Both the position numbers and the translations under genes were made by a program. 36,346 nt of DNA, from positions 1 through 36,346 of the forward strand of contig JAISZB010000329.1 in NCBI GenBank assembly GCA_031269465.1, given 5' to 3'. Source of the stretch: Clostridiales bacterium. GTDB taxonomy: Bacteria > Bacillota > Clostridia > Lachnospirales > WQUN01. Of the stretch, positions 17,234-26,149 are shown in pieces (the stretch's first letter is position 1; each line of letters begins with the position of its first letter). The notes under the pieces were generated by a model that was given only the letters and a program-made list of their open reading frames with translations, had not been told where the DNA came from and searched no databases.

Positions 17234-18067
17234 CTACGGAAACTTTTTTGTAGGGGCCGCAAAATCCTCAGCTGAGAGATCAGCCTCCTCGATTGCTCTA
17301 AACCAAGCGGTTGTGTCCAACGCTCTGTCGAAAAAGTTATTGGAGCCAACTGTGAATTTTGCGCCAGCAAGTTTAGCCAGTTTTATAAACTCCAATTTTG
17401 GGTACAGCGAACCCGCTTGGATTTCCAATCGAATATCGTTGTGAATGGCGGCGTATATTAATTCGTTCATGCGTTCAGCAGTCCATAGACGCTCATAGTA
17501 AGACGCCACGAATTCCGGCAGATATGTTGGATTGGCTAATATGGAAATAGGCTCTCTCACAACGCATAGGCAGTGCAATAAGTAGTGTTCGAACCAGGCA
17601 TCCGCTTCGTCAGGCGTGTACATGTCAGATTTTATGAGCCACAGCCGTTGCTGCTTGCTGCCGTCAAGTGTTCTTCCCATAATCATAGTATCGGCAAGAA
17701 CATAGTCCAGTTGAGCAAGCAAATCAGGCGATGTACGCTTATACCAGTCTCGATCGTTTACCTGTATGCCCAAAGGAAGTTCATGGCCAACAGCCTTGTG
17801 GACATTTTTAATGTATTCCTTCAGTGCGGCGTCATCGCAAAGCGGCCATTCAACGCCTTGGTTTTCGACAACACCGCTTAATATCCCTGATTCACGCCCG
17901 CGCTCCTCAGCCTTTTCCGGAGTCATTCCGCCCCGAAAAATATGTACATGCCAATCCGTAAGCGTGATATTACGCTTGAGCAACAATTGCATGTTGCGCT
18001 CAAATTCAGGAGAGTGAGTATAAAGCCAAGGCTTTTCTATGCTATCCGACCCATCTAAAAACTTCAT
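17234..18067 (-). CDS. PHP-like / amidohydrolase-type metal-dependent hydrolase
   Basis: The ATG at 18067 follows AAGGGGG and gives 277 residues. The motif TDWHVHIFRGGMTPEKA (His40 and His42 in H-x-H) is the first metal site of PHP and amidohydrolase TIM-barrel phosphatases. Later landmarks are a strand ending in DTMIMGR, a helix-strand block around residues 155-210, RLEIQAGS, and a C-terminal KFTVGSNNF (PHP proteins have a serine/asparagine-rich G-S-D/N strand here). No signal peptide is present. The substrate is unknown; PHP proteins include histidinol-phosphate phosphatases and sugar or nucleotide hydrolases. The frame is intact among debris. Confidence 0.65.
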   Translation of the reverse strand: MKFLDGSDSIEKPWLYTHSPEFERNMQLLLKRNITLTDWHVHIFRGGMTPEKAEERGRESGILSGVVENQGVEWPLCDDAALKEYIKNVHKAVGHELPLGIQVNDRDWYKRTSPDLLAQLDYVLADTMIMGRTLDGSKQQRLWLIKSDMYTPDEADAWFEHYLLHCLCVVREPISILANPTYLPEFVASYYERLWTAERMNELIYAAIHNDIRLEIQAGSLYPKLEFIKLAKLAGAKFTVGSNNFFDRALDTTAWFRAIEEADLSAEDFAAPTKKFP

Positions 18068-18159
18068 TTACAATCCCCCTTCTCAGCCAAAGAGCATTAA
18101 TAATTTTTTCTTTTAGAATGTACATGCCTATACTTAACGCTCTCTAGCTCAAGTACAGC

Positions 18160-18269
18160 CCTCAAGCGACGCTTTTTTCGCAGCATGATAATCCATTGAG
18201 CGACTCGAAATGCAGATTCGGCATTTAGCGCTTGCTGTATAATCAAGCTCCAAATAAGGTTTCAGTATA
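18160..18269. repeat. Palindromic MITE-like element, copy D (diverged)
   Basis: The right arm CTGTATAATCAAGCTCCAAA is well kept and ends in CAGTATA. The left arm is diverged (CATGATAATCCATTGAG). The inner palindrome CGAAATGCAGATTCGGCATT is imperfect. It lies 93 bases upstream of the PHP-like gene start, so it may touch that promoter. Confidence 0.75.
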
Positions 18270-19027
18270 ACAGTCTTAAATATGCAGGCTCTCAGCATGA
18301 AATTCATACTGCCATTTTAGGAGCATTCGAAGATGAATTTAGTGGCATACAAAGATTAATCATCTGTCCTTAAAAAAAATGGCCCTTAAGTAATTTTTAG
18401 TAGCCTAAAAAAGGGCGGATACCCCCTTGGCCGTGTGATAACAAAATTATATTCGATTTATTCATATATATATTTTGGATATTTATAGGTATATATCGGA
18501 AATATCCTTCTCTTGGCGGCGGATTCAAGCCTCCCCTCCCCAAAGCTGAACAGTCCAGGAAATTTGGCGATTTGCGCCGTTACCATGGAAATCTCTTCAA
18601 TCAACATTTTAATGGTGCATTTGTCTTTTTAAAGAATCCAGCTGCAAATTTCAGCGCGTTGGAAGCTATGGATTTCAAAGCTTGGAGTTAGTCTGGGTTC
18701 CCTTTCGGGTTTCCTTGGGCTTTACTTTTCCCTTTTGCCTTGGATCCGCCAATTCCTTGTTTTTTCCTTTAAATCCCGCAGTGCATCCATAAATTTCGAG
18801 CCGCCGCCCTTTATTTCGTCGGCGCGCTCAACCACACCGGCTCCGGAATTGGAACTATGTCCTTGTCCATTTGGCCTTCATGACGCGCCGAAATTTCCGA
18901 GCGTGCGCTCTTCAGCGGCAGGATCGGTCAGCAGTTCACGAGTCTACGCCATGGCAGGGCGATGGCGCGCTGGTCTTTCGGCTCACTATAAAAGCAGTCC
19001 TCAAAACGCTCCAGCAATTCACCGAAA
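18270..19027. other. Debris without a recognisable gene
   Basis: The first 230 bases are AT-rich and look non-coding. On the minus strand between 18720 and 19015, two protein-like pieces occur in different frames (LERFEDCFYSEPKDQRAIAL and RADEIKGGGSKFMDALRDLK). They suggest a decayed gene whose family I cannot name. Confidence 0.35.
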
Positions 19028-19127
19028 TATACCGCTTTTCATCAAATGTTCCTTTTTTGGAGCTTGATAATGCATAGAAGACTGTATAATCAAGCTCCAA
19101 AAAAGGTAATTAAGTACGAAAGTAGTC
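19028..19127. repeat. Palindromic MITE-like element, copy E (internally deleted)
   Basis: The left end TATACCGCTTTTCATCAAAT leads to TTTTTTGGAGCTTGATAAT. The right arm is TATAATCAAGCTCCAAAAAA. Only about 14 bases lie between the arms, so the inner palindrome is gone, as in copy B. The left 30 bases match copy G almost exactly. Confidence 0.85.
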
Positions 19128-19162
19128 GCGGAATTAGACGATATCGAAATGCTTTGATTGCT

Positions 19163-19228
19163 TCAAGCAAGTCGCTGCTGCTGCATGCCGTAATTATACA
19201 ATGTCGGAGCGGCAAACGCAACAGGTTG
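19163..19228 (-). pseudogene. Distal end of the gene interrupted by the ISL3-like element
   Basis: On the minus strand, deleting the insertion sequence and one copy of the 8-bp duplication joins this segment in frame to the piece at 20685-20846. The junction reads DSIDKGKKKQPVAFAAPTLY and ends at a stop at 19163. The family is unknown. Confidence 0.45.
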
Positions 19229-19236
19229 TTTTTTCT

Positions 19237-20676
19237 GGGTCTTTCAACTTAACCGGGCACTCCTTTAGCCATAGAAAACCTAGGCGTAGAAATATTTATT
19301 AATTTTCAATATTTTTGTGTAAAGTGTCTATAGATAGATTTCATTTCAAATATTGACTATTAGATCGCAGTTTTGGTATAATTAGCCAAAATACAACAAT
19401 ATAAACTGACGAGAGGCTGACAATGCATGGCATGCGACATAACAACAGATAGCCTGTTTGAAGAATTGAGCCGCAGATTCAAGAACTTAAAACAGCATTC
19501 AGAGAAAAACGGCGCCGTCCTGCAATTCAAAGGAAGAAGGCCCGGCATGTCCGGCCGCGGCTGCCGCGGCGAAGCCGCAGTGGTCCGCGAATGCATCGAG
19601 AAGGCTGTCCTTGCGGGGCAAACCGACGGAACCCCCATCACTGCAGGTCCGCGCAGATAAGATTCAAACGCCCCGCCTGCGGCCGCGCTTTCAATGAGGA
19701 AATCGCAGGGCTGGATTCAAGGCGCCGAATTTCCAGCGACATGTAGCGTTTTATTATGGAAAGCCTTGGAGCCGCCGCTAAGGGCGAACTTTCCAGGCAG
19801 GCCGGAACAGGCGTTTCTACCGTGGAGGATATTGCGAGCCAATACTCCGAACGCATGAAAAGCGATATTATTTCAGGAAAATTCACGCTCCTCTCTATGG
19901 ATGGGCTGTACGCATCAAAAAATATTGAATAATATTGGGTGCTAAACGACACAAGCCAACCCGATGGCGCTAAAAATATATTGATAGAAATAGGCAGAAA
20001 AAAAGAAGGTAAAAAATGCTTCCAAAGCCTTGAATGATATTAGAAAATCTACTAATTTCGGCTCGAAAGAAGAAACAAGAAGGCAAAAAAAGACTCATAT
20101 CTCTCCGCAAGCTCTCTTTTCAAGCTTTCCGGAGCAGAACTCGACAGGCTGGATTCCCGCTTGGGCAAAAGCGAGGCTCCGGCCAACGGCTACTACTCTT
20201 ATCAGGAGATTTTGTATTTCTGCAAAATTGAAGGCCGCAATGGAGCGGCAGACTGCATATTGAATTGGATTATAGACGCATCGGGATTAAGCATGCCCGC
20301 TTTGAACAAAGCAGCTGCTGCAGCTGCCAAATGGCTTTTTGAAATATTGAACCATTTCAAGCGTCATATTTCGAATGGCAAGACAGAAGGCAAAAGCCGG
20401 CCCGCAAGAATGATCGAAAGGATGGGCTTCCACTGCGGGCATAAATCAATGCAAGTTGCAATCTGCGCCCATGATGCCAGGCAAGCGAAGTTTCGCAAAC
20501 ATTCACTTAAAAAAGAATCTATTAAGGAGGCTGCCGATAATTCAAGCGATAAAGTTGCTGCTTAGCAATATTCACTAATTTTCGGCAAAAAAGCTAATTG
20601 CGATAGTGCAATATTTTGCAATGCCAAGGGGATACTATGCTCTTTTGGAAAATTGCCCGGTTAAGTTGAAAGACCC
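19237..20676 (+). mobile_element. ISL3-family insertion sequence with 8-bp target duplication
   Basis: The element is 1440 bp, bounded by GGGTCTTTCAACTTAACCGG at the left and its exact complement at the right (20655-20676). Both sides carry the direct repeat TTTTTTCT (19229-19236 and 20677-20684). Eight-base duplications and GG-starting terminal repeats of this size fit the ISL3 family. The transposase inside is dead. Its pieces are a zinc-finger region RFKRPACGRAFNEEIAG, an HTH-like segment, and a C-terminal SNGKTEGKSRPARMIERMGF in the position of the last catalytic Glu. Fragments of the same element occur at 34175 and 35431. Confidence 0.85.
19427..20565 (+). pseudogene. ISL3-family transposase, degenerate
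   Basis: This gene spans most of the element. The start region gives a short open frame MACDITTDSLFEELSRRFKN. A frame change near 19650 is needed to reach the Cys-rich RFKRPACGRAF segment. Further stops occur (TAG near 19745, TAA near 19931), and the C-terminal part is open from 20161 to 20565. A catalytic DDE arrangement is hinted at by MDGLYAS and by the Glu in the final SNGKTEG motif. Several lesions make it inactive. Confidence 0.7.
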
Positions 20677-20684
20677 TTTTTTCT

Positions 20685-20846
20685 TCCCTTTGTCGATACT
20701 ATCAACTGTAATTTCGTCCTCGGCCAACTCCTTCCCGAGGACTCTCCAAAACTTGCTTCACCAGATCGCCTGAAACTCCCGTCTCTCCACCTCGCTTCCG
20801 TTGTTGAGATTGCATAGTCGCGTTTTTGTTCGTCGCTTAGCGGCAT
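20685..20846 (-). pseudogene. Proximal part of the gene interrupted by the ISL3-like element
   Basis: An ATG at 20846 opens MPLSDEQKRDYAISTTEA. A frame change near 20780 is needed before LGKELAEDEITVDSIDKGKK, which leads into the insertion. I do not recognise the protein. Its interest is that the target duplication lies inside what was an open frame. Confidence 0.45.
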
Positions 20847-21241
20847 TTGGCATATATCGCTCGATATGAGTTCGTCTGCGATATATACGCCATGTTACCC
20901 ATTTTCATAAGCAAAAGAAGTTCTTATGCCTGTTTTGTAAAAGATATTTAGTGTTAAATTTGAAATATTCATTAGCATTATTCTGTGTTAAAATGTATAA
21001 TATAAAATAAATGTATTGTGACGGCTTTAATGACCGCAAGCGAAGCCGCGAGCATGAGGCACCAAGCAGAGGGTTTAGGCGCTGTGCGATAACGGAGAGC
21101 GTAAGGCGCGGAGCGTATGAAAAACGGGATGCGGCTTATTCTGGGTCTCTAAACTAAGCTGGGCATAAAGCGAGAATGCACATGTAAGAACCATGTAAAA
21201 TCAGCGCTTGCGCCAATGGACGCAGTGCAGTCCCCACTAGA
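20847..21241. other. No gene seen
   Basis: The first half is AT-rich and non-coding. The second half (about 21025-21140) is GC-richer, with no tRNA or riboswitch shape that I could recognise. An ISL3-like terminal repeat match lies at 21143-21165. Confidence 0.4.
21143..21165 (+). repeat. Possible solo ISL3-like terminal repeat
   Basis: GGGTCTCTAAACTAAGCTGG plus three bases matches 18 of 23 positions of the 19237 terminal repeat. It is weaker than the match at 2239 and the sequence beyond it is unrelated. Confidence 0.3.
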
Positions 21242-21498
21242 GTTTAAAGGCCCTTATTCCCTGCAACGCGCCCAAACCTGTTGACGATCGGACTGAAAAG
21301 GCGCAATACGTCAAATCCCTTTCTTCGCAAATAGATGTTGAGCATATTATCAACTCGATAATCGAAACTGCGGCTATGCTTGAAGCTAACGACAAAGAGC
21401 TTTTGCGGCTAATTTTATCGGCCAAAATGTCCGCTGAGGGTATGGTGCGCCGCATTGCATGCGGCAAAATGAGAGATTGGGGCGGTTCGTTTCTTTAA
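21242..21498 (+). pseudogene. Unrecognised open fragment, no start codon
   Basis: An 85-codon open frame reads KPVDDRTEKAQYVKSLSSQI and ends in KMRDWGGSFL and TAA. It is helix-rich and protein-like but is preceded by a stop and has no start with a ribosome site. It looks like the C-terminal part of a lost gene. The region behind it (21499-21773) holds no supported gene. Confidence 0.4.
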
Positions 21499-21773
21499 AG
21501 CAAGACAAGCCCCTATTCTAGGCAAGTTTGATTTCTATCGCCTATGCGACATTGATTTTTGCGCGGGGTTTGGAATTTATTTTCGGGGCTGCGGCAGACG
21601 AAACGCTCGAAGCAAGAGTTCGGGTATTTGACTTCAATGAAACCCCGATGTGCGATATATTTAGGCGCATTTTAACTTCAATTTCACGAGAAAAACAACT
21701 ATCTTCCTCCAGAGTTATAACAGTTCGAGAAGCGAGATTGTAAGAATTATCAAAGAAAAAACGGAGAACTGCA

Positions 21774-22721
21774 ATGAGGATTAAAATCTTATCAATTATA
21801 CTAATTATATTTCTGCTCACATTGCTCTCAGGTTGCGCCTCAAGCGAACAGAAATCAACCGAGCCAGTTAAGTTCGGCGCATCATATATGACGATGAACA
21901 ATCCGTTTTACGCCCCACTTAACGAGGCTATCCGCGATAAAATCGAGGCGAACGCCGATATCTTAATTACTCTAGACCCCGCGCTTGACCAGCAAAAGCA
22001 AATTGAACAAATAGGTTATATGATTGCAGAGGGCGTTAAAATGCTATTCCTCACGCCTGTTGATTGGAAAAACATAAAGCCGGCGCTTGAAGCCTGCCAA
22101 AAAGCGGGCGTCATTGTCATCAACGTTGACGCGCCAGTGTTTGAGGTGAATATGGTCGAAACAATTATCGCATCTGATAACTATTCGGCAGGAAAACTCT
22201 GCGCTGAGGATCTGATTAAGAGAATTTCAAGCGGGACTATAGCCGTAATCACTCACCCAGGTGCAAAAAGCGGCGTGGACAGGATTGCTGGCTTTGACGA
22301 CTTAATTTTCGCTGGCGGCGCGAATTATATTGAGGCAGGGCGGCATGATTCAAAAGGGCAACTTGAAATCGCGATGCCGCTGCTCGAAAATCTGTTGAAA
22401 GAAAACCGCGACATTGACGCTGTTATGGCTCTTAACGACCCGTCCGCGCAAGGCGCGATCGCCGCGCTCGGCGTTTGCGGCTTCGAACCCGGCGAGGTGC
22501 TTGTATACGGAATTGACGGCAGTCCTGATGTGAAACGGCTTATACAAGATGGTTGGGTGACGGGAACGGCGGCGCAGTCGCCAATGAGAATGGGACGAAT
22601 CGCCGCAGAAACGGCGTATAAAATCCTAAATGGCGAAAGCGTTGAGAAAAGCATTTCAGTTCCCGTAGAGTTTATATCGGCAGAGAATATCGCTGACTTT
22701 GATTTGGACGGGTGGCAGTAG
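21774..22721 (+). CDS. RbsB-like sugar-binding lipoprotein, probable sensor partner of the kinase
   Basis: The ATG at 21774 follows CGGAGAAC. The signal peptide ends in LLSGC (lipid-modified Cys21). The mature part has the periplasmic-binding-protein (LacI/RbsB type) fold: FGASYMTMNNPFYAPL at the start, QIEQIGYMIAEGVKMLFLTP, VIVINVDAPV, and the second lobe with ALNDPSAQGAIAAL and VYGIDGSPDVKRLI. The length of 315 residues is normal. It is not beside a permease of its own. It is instead the first gene of an overlapped operon with a histidine kinase, so its job is likely to sense a sugar and signal to the kinase. This resembles the XylFII-LytS arrangement of clostridia, although the kinase here is of a different type. 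Confidence 0.85.
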   Translation: MRIKILSIILIIFLLTLLSGCASSEQKSTEPVKFGASYMTMNNPFYAPLNEAIRDKIEANADILITLDPALDQQKQIEQIGYMIAEGVKMLFLTPVDWKNIKPALEACQKAGVIVINVDAPVFEVNMVETIIASDNYSAGKLCAEDLIKRISSGTIAVITHPGAKSGVDRIAGFDDLIFAGGANYIEAGRHDSKGQLEIAMPLLENLLKENRDIDAVMALNDPSAQGAIAALGVCGFEPGEVLVYGIDGSPDVKRLIQDGWVTGTAAQSPMRMGRIAAETAYKILNGESVEKSISVPVEFISAENIADFDLDGWQ

Positions 22722-22722
22722 T

Positions 22723-24033
22723 ATGACAAAATCGTATAAAAATATTGCCATAACTGCCATGTTTGCAGTTAATTTAACAGCCTTGATATTCATAACAACG
22801 CTTGTGAGGCACGCTACAAGTATTGTAGTCAACCGATACGCGGCGCTTAGTTTTTTTGATGCTCTGAATAAACTGCCTTTGCCGTCCGACACAGTACAAG
22901 CAGCTGCGCTGTGCGTTTTTTCCTTGCTTGTCTTGCTTACATATGCGCAGACACTTAAGAAGGATAATATGACGCTTGCAGTATTAAACTGCTCCGCGCA
23001 GGTTTTGCTGTGCATTGCAGTTATGTATTTGCTTGACTTTCACTACAATGGCATTTTATTTATACCTCTCGTGAATATAATCATTAGGTTGAACAAAAAT
23101 TCTGTAAGATTTTCCCTGATGCTTGTGGTAATTGCCGCATACCTCTTTCTCGATTATGATATAATTTCCGGAGGTTTGCCGCTCAACCACTTGGATAACT
23201 ACATCAAAATCTATGGCGCAGGTACTCAAACATTACTATACATCGCTTTAAATCTGCTGGTCGGGCTTAATATAATCGTTTTCGTAATAATTTTGATGCA
23301 GGCGCTGCAGTACGAACAATACGAAACACAGAGGCTCAAAGAGCTAAACGAGCAGGTGTCGCGTTCTGCGGAGGAACTGAAAGTTATCAACTTGCAACTC
23401 GAAGAATACGCTCTGCAAAGTGAGAAAAACGCTCAGACACGCGAACGCAACCGCATTGCGCGTGAAATTCACGACACACTCGGTCACACGCTCACGGGTA
23501 TTACCGCCGCCATTGACGCTTGCCTGGAACTTGTCGGTAAAGACCCTGCGCAGTTGAAAAAGCAACTGACGCTCGTGTCTGAGGCGGCGCGATCGGGTTT
23601 AATTGATGTTCGCAGAAGCGTCGGCGCACTGAGGCTAGACGCTTTGGAACGCTTCTCGCTCGGCGATGCACTCAAAAAAATGGTTGACGAAATCAACTAC
23701 ACGACTAATATAGAAGTTACGCTGAATTATCAGCACGGCAAAAACAGCGATGAGGCAAAAGAAATTATCTATCGCGTCGTTCAAGAGAGCATTACAAACG
23801 CCGTACGCCACGGCGGAGCAAGCCGTATTGATATTGACATTTCGCTTGACGGCGTTAAAACGCTTGTGCATATCTCCAACAACGGCGCAAGTTGCAAAAC
23901 GATTGCAGAGGGTTTCGGATTGACGCATATGCGCGAGCGTGTAGAAAATTTCGGCGGCGCGATAACTTTCGATGGCTCAAATGGCTTCGTCACAAACGCG
24001 ATAATTCCCTTCAGGAGAGTTGAAAATGATTAA
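22723..24033 (+). CDS. Membrane histidine kinase, HisKA_3 (NarL/DesK-like) type
   Basis: The ATG at 22723 comes one base after the stop of the lipoprotein gene; an upstream TTG at 22699 would overlap it. The 436 residues have about six membrane segments in the first 196 residues (8-29, 59-76, 83-104, 110-122, 129-145, 168-196) and very short loops. There is thus little room for a ligand domain of its own. After a coiled-coil (about 200-240) comes the phosphoacceptor REIHDTLGHTLTG with His250, then the ATPase domain with N-box ESITNAVRHGG and the glycine-rich GFGLTHMRERVENFGG. It likely receives its signal from the lipoprotein encoded just upstream and passes phosphate to the regulator that follows. 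Confidence 0.92.
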   Translation: MTKSYKNIAITAMFAVNLTALIFITTLVRHATSIVVNRYAALSFFDALNKLPLPSDTVQAAALCVFSLLVLLTYAQTLKKDNMTLAVLNCSAQVLLCIAVMYLLDFHYNGILFIPLVNIIIRLNKNSVRFSLMLVVIAAYLFLDYDIISGGLPLNHLDNYIKIYGAGTQTLLYIALNLLVGLNIIVFVIILMQALQYEQYETQRLKELNEQVSRSAEELKVINLQLEEYALQSEKNAQTRERNRIAREIHDTLGHTLTGITAAIDACLELVGKDPAQLKKQLTLVSEAARSGLIDVRRSVGALRLDALERFSLGDALKKMVDEINYTTNIEVTLNYQHGKNSDEAKEIIYRVVQESITNAVRHGGASRIDIDISLDGVKTLVHISNNGASCKTIAEGFGLTHMRERVENFGGAITFDGSNGFVTNAIIPFRRVEND

Positions 24034-24697
24034 AGTTTTGATAGCCGACGACCAGGAGTTAATTCGGCAAAGTTTGGAAATTGTGCTCAGCTCCAAACCA
24101 GACATTTTAGTTGCGGCGACTGCCTCCGACGGCAACGAAGTGCTGGAACTCATAAAAGCCGATGTCCCCGATGTGGTGTTGATGGATATTCGCATGCCGG
24201 GCATGGACGGCATATCCTGCACGAAGTTTATAAAACTCATTCACCCCGAAGTAAAGATAATTCTGCTCACCACATTTGACGATGACGACTATGTGTTTTC
24301 GGCGTTACGGCTCGGAGCGAGCGGGTATCTGCTCAAAGGAGTGTCCGTAGACAGTTTGTACGATGCGGTGAAAGCTGTACACAAAGGCGGCTCGCTGCTC
24401 ACGCCCGAAATCGCCTCAAAAGTGTTCCGCGAGTTTTCAAAAATGCCCGAAACGCCAAAAAAAGGCTCTCCAATCCCGACCGCCGCGAATTTGCTCTTGC
24501 CCAATGAAAAGAAAATCGCCATTGAAATCGGACGCGGACTTAGCAACAAAGAAATAGCGAAAAAACTTGCGTTCAGTGAGGGGACTGTCCGCAATTATTT
24601 ATCGTCAATACTTTCAAAGCTCGACCTGCGCGATCGCACGCAACTCGCGATTTGGGCAATCCAAAGCGGACTTATGAAGTCAGAGGAAGAGCTGTGA
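24026..24697 (+). CDS. Response regulator, NarL/LuxR (CitB-like) type
   Basis: The ATG at 24026 overlaps the kinase stop by 8 bases and has AGGAGAG in front; a TTG at 24020 is a less likely start. The receiver domain has the acidic pair (ADDQEL), the phosphoacceptor Asp54 in VLMDIRMPGMDG, the Thr (LLTTFDDDD) and Lys (YLLKGV). A LuxR-type helix-turn-helix ends the protein: GLSNKEIAKKLAFSEGTVRN. With 223 residues it is complete. Translational overlap with the kinase implies a cognate pair. A likely target is the transport operon that starts at 26150, where an 18-bp inverted repeat is found. Confidence 0.93.
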   Translation: MIKVLIADDQELIRQSLEIVLSSKPDILVAATASDGNEVLELIKADVPDVVLMDIRMPGMDGISCTKFIKLIHPEVKIILLTTFDDDDYVFSALRLGASGYLLKGVSVDSLYDAVKAVHKGGSLLTPEIASKVFREFSKMPETPKKGSPIPTAANLLLPNEKKIAIEIGRGLSNKEIAKKLAFSEGTVRNYLSSILSKLDLRDRTQLAIWAIQSGLMKSEEEL

Positions 24698-25974
24698 AAA
24701 AATATTTGGCGGTGTTCGCCGCAACAGTATTTCTCATATCTTCATGTACATTTGAAAGCAAGCAGGTTGAACTTGCGCTTGGCATTTACACAAGCGGCGA
24801 CTGGGGAGTGCCTAATCCGGACAGTTTGGTGCTGTTTGACACGGCAATCGAGCGATTTGAGAAAGATAACCCCAACATAAAAGTGACCTACCGCAGCGGA
24901 ATGCTCCGAGAGGATTATTCCGAATGGGTCGCGCAACAGGCGTTAAAAAATACTCTGCCTGATGTTTTCGCCGTTTTACCCGAGGACTTTGGACAATTTA
25001 TTTCTTTGGGATTGTTGAAGGATTTGTCAAAGGACATCAAAGATGACTCTGAATTCGACCCAAAATCTTATTATTCCAGCGCTCTGGAATCTGGGAAAGT
25101 AAATGGCACGCAATATGCTCTCCCGTTTGAAATCGCTCCGACAATGATGTTTGTCAATAAAACACTGTTGTCGCTCGAGGGGATAACAATTCCCAAACCA
25201 AACTGGACTTGGGACGAGTTTTACGAAATATGCGACAAAATTTCTCAAGATAAAAACAGCGACGGCCATCTCGACCAATTCGGCTGTTACGGTTTCACTT
25301 GGGAAGAAGCAGCGACAACTGGCGGCTCGGAAATCTTGGACGGCAACACTACTCTGTTTGACTCAGACAAGTTTTTGTCTGCCACCCAGTTCGCAAAAAG
25401 CATAAACGCGCTTAATGGAGGCGAAAACCTCACAAGCATAGACTTTGACAAGGGCAATGTCGCGTTTTGCCCGCTTGATTTTTCGTACTACCGCGCCTAC
25501 AAGCCATATCCATACCGAATTAAGAAATACTCAAACTTTGAATGGGACTGTATACCTATGCCGACAAACGGCGGATACGCATCCGAGCTGCAAACATTGC
25601 AAATGGGGATAAGCGCGAGAAGCAGCCACAAAAGCGAGGCTTGGGAATTGCTGAAATATTTTACAAGCGACTACGATATGCAACTGTCTTTGCTAGAATA
25701 TTCATATGGGTTGCCAGTTATCCGAAGCATCCTCGAATCAAATGAGGCGAGCCTGATTTTACAAAAGGATATGCCTAGCGAAGAGATTTACATTGACCTT
25801 GCGATGCTTGGCAACGTTATAGAAAATGCCAACACAGCGCCAAATTCCCGCCATTACTCTGAAGTAAAAAATCTTGCAGACAGCATTTTATATCCTGCAA
25901 TATACGCCGACGCGAATATTGACAGTATGATTAGAATTTTACAGCGGCAGGCAAGCGATTTGCTCTCAAAATAA
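24694..25974 (+). CDS. Family-1 extracellular solute-binding lipoprotein (sugar type)
   Basis: The GTG at 24694 overlaps the regulator's stop (GTGA) and gives 426 residues with a lipoprotein signal FLISSC (Cys18). The mature protein has the MalE/UgpB-like (COG1653) fold: ALGIYTSGDWG, IKVTYRSGMLREDY, DVFAVLPEDFGQFISLGLLK, and PNWTWDEFYEICDKIS, a classic segment of this family. No permease of the matching MalFG type is present. As the last gene of the sensor operon it may act as a second ligand receptor or serve a transporter elsewhere. The following terminator ends the operon. Confidence 0.85.
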   Translation: MKKYLAVFAATVFLISSCTFESKQVELALGIYTSGDWGVPNPDSLVLFDTAIERFEKDNPNIKVTYRSGMLREDYSEWVAQQALKNTLPDVFAVLPEDFGQFISLGLLKDLSKDIKDDSEFDPKSYYSSALESGKVNGTQYALPFEIAPTMMFVNKTLLSLEGITIPKPNWTWDEFYEICDKISQDKNSDGHLDQFGCYGFTWEEAATTGGSEILDGNTTLFDSDKFLSATQFAKSINALNGGENLTSIDFDKGNVAFCPLDFSYYRAYKPYPYRIKKYSNFEWDCIPMPTNGGYASELQTLQMGISARSSHKSEAWELLKYFTSDYDMQLSLLEYSYGLPVIRSILESNEASLILQKDMPSEEIYIDLAMLGNVIENANTAPNSRHYSEVKNLADSILYPAIYADANIDSMIRILQRQASDLLSK

Positions 25975-25981
25975 AATGCTC

Positions 25982-26025
25982 ATCACAAAAAGCCTCGGGG
26001 ATTTTCTCCCGAGGCTTTTTGTGAT
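25982..26025. terminator. Strong rho-independent terminator
   Basis: An 18-bp perfect stem (left arm ATCACAAAAAGCCTCGGG, 25982-25999) with a loop of about 8 bases ends in a T-rich arm. It begins 8 bases after the stop of the solute-binding gene and separates the sensor operon from the transport operon. Confidence 0.92.
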
Positions 26026-26027
26026 GA

Positions 26028-26079
26028 CAAGTGTCATATGTTTATTTGTTACATTTGGCATATAAACATGTGACACTTG
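26028..26079. promoter_or_regulatory. Large inverted repeat, probable operator of the sugar transport operon
   Basis: The left arm CAAGTGTCATATGTTTAT (26028-26045) and right arm ATAAACATGTGACACTTG (26062-26079) match at 17 of 18 paired positions, with 16 bases between. A TATAAT lies at 26107-26112, so the right arm ends 27 bases upstream of it. The spacing suits an activator that binds just upstream of a weak -35 region. The obvious candidate is the response regulator encoded just before. The link is an inference from position. Confidence 0.7.
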
Positions 26080-26149
26080 GCACTTTTTCAGTGTTGAAAC
26101 AATCTCTATAATGTGAATAGTTAAGGCGATTAAGAACGGAGGCGAGAAA

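Noticed and set aside
21025-21140. tRNA or small RNA in the GC-rich stretch
   Set aside because: No cloverleaf, T-loop sequence or CCA end could be found on either strand.
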